Below the pieces are notes generated by a model, which was given only the letters and a program-made list of their open reading frames with translations, was not told the DNA's origin and did no database searches. Below, one piece after another: positions 57,660 through 64,000 of a stretch of 64,000 nucleotides of DNA. A program made the position numbers and the translations under genes. Origin of the DNA: Prosapia bicincta (lineage: Eukaryota > Arthropoda > Insecta > Hemiptera > Cercopidae); contig JBAIZL010000003.1 in NCBI GenBank assembly GCA_036971475.1, positions 109,312,570 to 109,376,569 on the forward strand. The letters run 5' to 3'. The first letter of the stretch is position 1. The number at the start of each line of letters is the position of its first letter.

Positions 57660-59030
57660 GTAAAAATTAATAACCTAAGTTCTAGTATTATATCAAATTT
57701 CACACGAATTTTAACTTTCAAATTTAAAACTATAATTTCAAGATAATTAAAGTTCCTAAAAATAGAATGAGTTTATAACAACCGTAGAACTATTAATAAA
57801 TATCCATACACAATATGCAATCTCCTCATACTATGCTACCTTCCTATGATAATTGACCATTTTCGAGAACTAAAACTTACAAAGAGTGTCTAAGTGCACT
57901 AGTTATGACTTATATCCATAAACAATTCTTGTAAGCAAGGACAATGTTTTTAACAAACGTTTAAACAAGTATTGTAAATTTACCAATTTTTTGTAGTTTC
58001 TAAAAATGAAAATTTCAAAATTGCTTCAAGACCTGGTTTTTTTCTTGCAAAAGTTTAACCTGAATTCCTGAGCAAATAACACCCTCTACATGTACTTGTA
58101 TGTATTATTGTTTACAGAAATATCTTTCCTTGTGGTTATAGTAAATTGTGAACGTATTTTATTCTTATTTTTTCGACGTATGTCTAATTTTAAGATAATT
58201 TAACATGGGTTGAATAAAGGTGATTTGTGCATTGTGAAGAATTATAGACAAATATAATATATAAATTATGTAAAATTGACTACTTTCACAAGAAATGTCA
58301 CGGTAATTCCAACCTCCCATTGGGAAATTAAAAACTATAAGTTCAAGATAATTATAGTTCCTAAGGTAGAATGAGAATAACGATAGAATAGAACTTAAGA
58401 GCAAACAATAAATATGTGTAACTTTCTACGGTGATTGCGCATATTTAATTACTCAATTACTCAACTGTCTAAATGCAATAGTTGTGACTTATATTCATAG
58501 AAAAAATGCTGTAAGAGAAGATCATGTTTTTTAAAGAAATTTCAATCAAGTCTTGCAGATTTTAGCAATACTCGTAAAATTGTAGTTTATAAATATTTTT
58601 TTTTAATTTGCTTATATTCCTTGTTTTTCTTACAAGCATTGAATTTAGGATTTTCTAAATAATTACCACCCTAACATGTAGACTAATTTTATTAATGTTT
58701 ATAGAATATTCTTTATTTCAGGATTATACTAAATTTAAAACACATCTTGTTCTTATTTTGCTAACCTATGTCTAATTTTAAGAATTAGAATACTGTCAAA
58801 TAGCTTTTAAATTTTTCAAATTGTTTTTGGGGCATAAATTCGATTCCATCAGCCCCTAGTGTGTGTAGAATGGAAACATCACAATTACTGTTCTAGTAAT
58901 AATAATGCAGATAGAGGGGTTATTTTTGTGTGATAGGCGTTAGGCTTGATCATAAAATGCTGAATGTGGGGGTGAAGGAAGGGATTTGTACAATGTGAAG
59001 AATGATAGACAATTATAGAATAACGTGTTT
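57660..59030 (+). repeat. Old tandem duplication, ~600-bp unit
   Basis: 57725-58255 aligns with 58326-59015. Matching landmarks are CAAGATAATTAAAGTTCCTA (57741) with CAAGATAATTATAGTTCCTA (58342), GTCTAATTTTAAGA (58181 and 58771), and GATTTGTGCATTGTGAAGAA (58221) with GATTTGTACAATGTGAAGAA (58983). The offset jumps from about 600 to 762 bp, so unit 2 has gained about 160 bp at 58800-58970. Confidence 0.8.
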
Positions 59031-59039
59031 TGTATTTAA

Positions 59040-60640
59040 AGAATACACTGAATCTGAGACCTAACAAACAAACAAGACACTATTCAATCACGTAAAAAAA
59101 TAAACTACACGCGAAGGAAACGTGCTGCAAAAAACTTACTAGTGAAGTACCTTCAACAGAACCGAGTTGTTTGTAAGATTTCCAATACTTAGGCAGTTAA
59201 ACAAGGGACACTGCTACTATGTGTATTTATAACTGCTTTGTTAATTAATTACTAAGCTATGCGTCTGACAGTCTGTGTGCTCAGGTTGTGGCACGGTTTA
59301 TTGTTTATATTACGTCTACACTCAACCTCTTATTTCCAAGTGAAAAAATGAGTGTGCTACTAAGACATTAAGCTTCTAATAATTTAGAAGGTTTTTTTCT
59401 TGCTAAAATTAGGACATAATAGGTTAAAATGCATAAATATCTTAATAATAGGTCCCTAAATTTACAAGAACCAAACAAAACTATCGCAGGATAAAAAAAA
59501 TTAATTTAACCAAAATATATATTAATACTTGCAGTTTTGGGGTTGTATTTATTGAGGCTTTTTTGAGCTAGTCGTGACTCACAGCATTGGACAATGCACT
59601 GATCTAGTCCTAACGCGACTGCTGAAAAATATCAGTAAGTTATGTGTTTTATCTCAAAATGTAATAAATATATTTAATATATTACAGTTATGTATATATA
59701 TTGAGCTAGCTGTCAGGGCTTCAATTTCTATTATAGTAAATGTGAATTGTTTATGGCTTGAATATTGTAGATTAGCTGTAGTTGAAAATCTAAATTGAAC
59801 TTTTCAATTTTAGTACCATTAAAGTCCAATTTACAAAAGTAATTCAGAGAGTTTATTTCGTTAAGTCCAGAAATCCTCATAATAGTGCGATAAAATTAAG
59901 CTGCTCAAAATACAGATTAGTCGTCCATTATATAAATTCATTATTAATATGATTAAACCAGGCGAATAGTTTATAAACGTAGGATTAAGAGCAATTAATT
60001 ATAAATTCGCTTAATATTTGTTTTATTATTTTATTTCGTAACTTAACACCAAAGCCCTCTAATTATCAGAGCTATGTTAAGTTATAGTGGCTCCCGTAAG
60101 TAAAGCTACTAAATGTTATGTTTAATATAAATATTCTATAACAACATAATACAAGATAGTTATGGCAACATCTTATGGTTATGGTTTGTTATCCGCATCA
60201 TAAGGAAAACCCTAGTAAGAATAATTAGGTTATAATATTACAATAAAAATATTGGCAAAACCATAATACCAAAAAAATAACCAAAGTTAATAATGAATAC
60301 AAGTTACATTAGATTAAACCCTAATCTTCATTTCGATGACCTGTCATCATCATCATCAGAAGGTCTTATTACAATCTAGAATGCAACGAATTAAAAACTA
60401 CACTGCCCTCAATACCTAACTACATACCTTCCATTGCTAATATTACTTAAAATTCAAAAAGGCTTTAACCTTCTCATCAAATAACAATATTGTCATCAAC
60501 AGGAGCCTGTGCACTCGCCAACAGTTAAAACTAGACTGTTTTTACAAGAAAGATTTTTAGTTATTGTTGACAAGTGAAGAGGTTGCTAATATTATTAAAT
60601 TGAGGAAAAGTTTGCATTTTAAGTATTTTTCTTAAATAAT
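59040..60640. other. AT-rich sequence, no gene recognised
   Basis: No coding signal. A Penelope-like terminus (minus strand CTGATGA at 60353-60359, GAA at 60332-60334) lies at 60310-60370, preceded by AAAATATTGGCAAAACC-like sequence also seen near 8220. Confidence 0.4.
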
Positions 60641-60659
60641 TGAATAAATTACATAGGGT

Positions 60660-61290
60660 TTTCAACCATCGTAGCCTCTGTGGCGGAACCCTATTAATGG
60701 ATCTACACCAAAACTCAAACGATCCATCCTTGGAATATGTCAAACAAACCCTCTAAATTTCATTAACTTCTGTTCAGCTGTATAGGCAGGTGCCCATAAT
60801 ACAGATACATACATACATACACACTTCGGTTCTTCCTAAGCCTCTGGGGCGGAGTCCTTAGGAAGGATCTACACCAAAACTCAAAGGATCCATCCTAGAA
60901 ATATGTTAAACAATCCCTTTAAGTTTGATTAGCTTCTGTTAAGCTGTATTGGCACCCGTAATATAAATGCATATATACATGCATCGGTTTTTCCTAAGCC
61001 TCTGGGGAGGAGCCTTGAGGATGGATCTACACCAAACCTCAAAAGATCCATCCTGGGTATATGTCAAACTAACCCTCTAAATTTTATTAACTTCTGATGA
61101 GCTCTATAGGCAGGCGCCTATAATATAGATATACATACACACATACATAAATCGGGTGTTCCCAAGACTCTGGGGCGGAGCCCTGTGGATGGATCTACAA
61201 CAAACGTCACAGGAACCATCCTAGGAACATGTTAAACAAACTCTCCAAATTTCAACAACTTCTGTTCATCGGTTTAGGTGTCTGTAACCT
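60660..61290 (+). repeat. Tandem repeat, four units of ~165 bp
   Basis: GCCTCTGKGGCGGAG-like starts occur at 60674, 60840, 60998 and 61166 (intervals 166, 158 and 168 bp). Each unit continues GGATCTACACCAAAACTCAA, CCATCCT, ATATGTYAAAC, CTTCTGTTCAGCTGTATAGG and ends in ATACATACATAC-type microsatellite. The units are diverged but clearly homologous. No open frame spans them. Confidence 0.92.
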
Positions 61291-61365
61291 ACATACATAC
61301 ACACATACATACTCGACACATACATACATGCATACATACTGCATACATACATACATATCCACAAA
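61285..61365. repeat. ATAC microsatellite
   Basis: Imperfect (CATA)n following the last 165-bp unit. Confidence 0.9.
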
Positions 61366-61439
61366 TATCCATTTTTCTAAATATATATATAGACACAATG
61401 TACCTAAATCACATACGGATCAAGTATAGAGAAATCACT

Positions 61440-62800
61440 TTAACGTATTCATTACGTATTTACCGGAGAGACAACTAATGCATAAGTTGCAGACAAACCG
61501 TAAGGAATAATGATAATGCAGAAGGGAAGTGGGGGCTTCCAGGGTAAATTGAGACAAATGCGACGCGTCAACCTTTAGCTCTTCCCCTTCCAACGCAGGG
61601 GGGTGCTTTGTTTGATGGATCAAATTGTGAAAGTTGCTGGGATAAAAACTCTAGATAAGGGAAAATTTGCCTTTCTTTAGTTGGATACACTGTTAACAGA
61701 TTGCTGCCCTATTTGTAAAGGACGGTAGATTGTGCCTAATCTCGAGTTGATAGACTGTACGTGATATATACTCCTAACCTATCTATTGTTAACTCCATGG
61801 CTTTAAATGACAAATTTCTAAAAACTAGCAAATGATTCATTTATCATTTGATATAACATATATAATGATGAAATCTTTTACTTAAGTGAATCTCAGAGCT
61901 ATTAAGTTTATTAGTTTTGGTGAAATTATTGAAAACTACGATTTATCTTTATTTCTTCATTTATTTATTTCTCATTTATCTTTATTGAGAAATTTATGTA
62001 GTTTACATTCTTGTGAAAACATCTTTTACTTTAAAATGTTATTAATGCAGTATTTCAAGTGTCTCATTTTCATTTATATTATTAATTCCAGTTATGTATT
62101 TTATAAATCATAATATACATAGCAAATTAATAAAATTATAATTAAAACTATCAGAAGAGAAGAGAAAAACAGAATGAAAAACAGAAAAAATATTAGTAAT
62201 AATACTTAGCATTTGCCTATTACAATAAGATATAACAGAAAAACTATTCCTAAATGAAAAATGAAAATTATTAATCATACATTCCATGGATACAATACTA
62301 CCAAATAAAACTTGGGCAACATGTTTAAATACATGTTGAAACGTATAGATAAACATGTAAGAACAGCCTTTACAACTAGAATAGTATTACCAATCTAATT
62401 AATATAGATAAGGGCGATTCCCATAAAAAAATAAAATTTAAAAGATAAACTGTAATAATTTAATTACGTTAAATATACTACAAAATGATAATAATAATAT
62501 AACAAGTAGGATATTGCATGTAGAAGCCTTATCAGTGTAAGTATAATGCAGATATTCTTTTTATTAACAGAGGTCAAAAATAAATAAACTGAAAATAATA
62601 AAAAAGATGAATAAAAGGTTAAAAATGAACAATAAAAGCTTATAGAATTATAAACATACCAATACATGTAAATTCGTTGAACAACAAATGAAAACAAAGA
62701 TTAAGTCGTATACACATTTTAAAAAAATGACAGTTTGGTTTCACCGTATGTAGGTTTACAAAATGGCAAAGTTGTATCCTAATACTCAGCGGTATATATT
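61440..62800. other. AT-rich sequence, no gene recognised
   Basis: Open frames on both strands are Phe/Leu/Tyr-rich, as expected for chance in AT-rich DNA. Nothing supportable. Confidence 0.4.
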
Positions 62801-62804
62801 ACTA

Positions 62805-62940
62805 GAGTTTACTCAAAATCTCACTACACACTGGTTTATTAATTCATACATACTAGTTTCGACTACGATGTATCCTTCTTCAGTAATATGAGTTTGTATG
62901 TATTAATAAATTAGTGTGTAGTGAAATTTTGAGTAAACTT
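62805..62940. mobile_element. Short foldback element (136 bp)
   Basis: A 50-bp left arm (62805-62854, GAGTTTACTCAAAATCTCAC ... CATACT) is inverted at 62891-62940 with a handful of mismatches. The 36-bp centre carries a hammerhead-like core on the minus strand. No coding capacity; it could be a MITE. Confidence 0.75.
62845..62889 (-). ncRNA. Hammerhead-like core in the 62.8-kb foldback
   Basis: On the minus strand: CTGAAGA (62877-62883), one A, then GGATAC and GTAGTC with one mismatch around a 3-base loop, GAA (62858-62860), the palindrome ACTAGT (62852-62857) and A. This is the same layout as at 39829-39864, including the extra A, but with a different palindrome. Helix I is poor (about two pairs), so activity is doubtful. 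Confidence 0.3.
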
Positions 62941-63029
62941 TTTTTATTTTTTACCGTTGTGAGTTGTTCTCAATAGCTCAATAGCTCCTACTTAATATTG
63001 TGGCCTAAATATATTCTGTAACTCTTTTA

Positions 63030-63955
63030 TACATACATACATTATATACATACATGCAATATATACATACCTGCATTATATAAATACATGCATTATATAC
63101 ATACATGCATTATATACATACATGCATTATATACATACATGCATTATATACATACATGCATTATATACATACATGCATTATATACATACATGCATTATAT
63201 ATATACATGCATTATATACATACATGCATTATATACATACATGCATTATATACGTACATACATGCATCCATTATATACATACATGCATTATATACATACA
63301 TGCATTATATACGTACATACATGCATCCATTATAGACATACATGCATTATATACATACATGCATTATATACATACATGCATTACATACATACATGCATTA
63401 TATACATACATGCATTATATACATACATGCATTATATACGTACATACATGCATCCATTATATACATACATGCATTATATACATACATGCATTATATACAT
63501 ACATGCATTATATACATACATGCATTATATACGTACATACATACATCCATTATATACATACATGCATTATATACATACATGCATTATATACATACATGCA
63601 TTATATACATACATGCATTATATACATACATGCATTATATACGTACATACATGCATCCATTATATACATACATGCATTATATACATACATGCATTATATA
63701 CATACATGCATTATATACATACATGCATTATATACATACATGCATTATATACATACATGCATTATATACGTACATACATGCATCCATTATATACATACAT
63801 GCATTATATACATACATGCATTATATACATACATGCATTATATACATACATGCATTATATACATACATGCATTATATACATACATGCATTATGTACATAC
63901 ATGCATTATGTACATACATACATTATATACATACATGCATTATATACATAAGTGC
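63030..63955. repeat. 17-bp minisatellite with spaced 8-bp insertions
   Basis: The unit CATGCATTATATACATA repeats about 50 times. At six places (ACGTAC near 63251, 63310, 63437, 63530, 63640 and 63767) a 25-bp variant replaces it, adding CATA and CCAT. Distances between variants are 59, 127, 93, 110 and 127 bp, each equal to 25 plus a multiple of 17. Long open frames here (to 287 codons) only reflect that 17 is not a multiple of 3 and stops are absent from the unit. Confidence 0.96.
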
Positions 63956-64000
63956 ATAAAAATTAAGATTATTAAATACCTAATAACATTTTGCATCATT

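Noticed and set aside
60660..61290. CRISPR-like array
   Set aside because: Only four units; similarity extends over the entire unit, so there are no unique spacers.
63088..63959. Open frames of 287 and 205 codons encoding His/Tyr/Ile/Thr/Cys repeats
   Set aside because: They are translations of the 17-bp minisatellite. The unit has no stop in any frame and shifts frame each copy, so long frames arise automatically.

Overview
This is an AT-rich, repeat-dominated stretch of a eukaryotic nuclear genome, most likely an arthropod. A hemipteran insect is my best guess, from the mix of piggyBac, Penelope-like, Gypsy, RNase H-bearing LINE and ZBED/SCAND3-like hAT remnants; this is inference and not shown by any single gene. 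No bacterial-style operons, rRNA genes or intact tRNA genes are visible. Almost every protein-coding signal belongs to a mobile element, and nearly all are broken. The only candidates for host coding sequence are two small minus-strand exons near 38.3-39.1 kb and a weaker one near 19.5 kb.

Layout. 1-15.3 kb: an AT-rich repeat family (copies A and B; a third, C, at 26.4-28.8 kb), a palindromic foldback element present in A and B, and a nearly intact piggyBac element at 4199-6818 with TTAA target duplication and perfect terminal repeats. 7.0-7.6 kb is a nested foldback. 8.0-11.3 kb and 21.2-25.6 kb are two copies of a Penelope-like block; the second carries a 993-bp solo LTR with a 4-bp target duplication, proven by the empty site in the first. 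15.7-19.1 kb is a degenerate satellite of about 22 monomers of about 160 bp. 25.8-26.1 kb is a long GT microsatellite. 28.85-32.0 kb is a gutted Gypsy LTR retrotransposon with tRNA-Ser primer site, followed by a Helitron-like 3' end.

33.2-34.2 kb and 39.6-40.5 kb are two copies of a repeat that combines Penelope-like termini, a hammerhead-ribozyme-like motif and a tRNA-like (SINE-type) segment. 40.8-46.1 kb contains a 2.1-kb head-to-tail duplication carrying LINE RNase H fragments. 48.4-49.4 kb is a hAT transposase pseudogene. Two LINEs of opposite orientation (49663-50491 and 50564-54702) sit only 72 bp apart, each with its own target duplication; both pre-insertion sites can be read in a paralogous segment at 40.8-40.95 kb. 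57.6-59.0 kb is an old tandem duplication. 60.7-63.95 kb ends in satellite-like repeats, including a 17-bp minisatellite with regularly spaced 8-bp insertions.

The most interesting pattern is a recurring arrangement, CTGANGA, variable stem, GAA, 6-8-base palindrome, H, in several unrelated-looking foldback or Penelope-like repeats. In the best copy (39824-39869) it folds as a minimal hammerhead ribozyme with a self-complementary helix III. Hammerheads of this dimer-prone type are known from Penelope-like elements; the spread across several families here is what merits checking.
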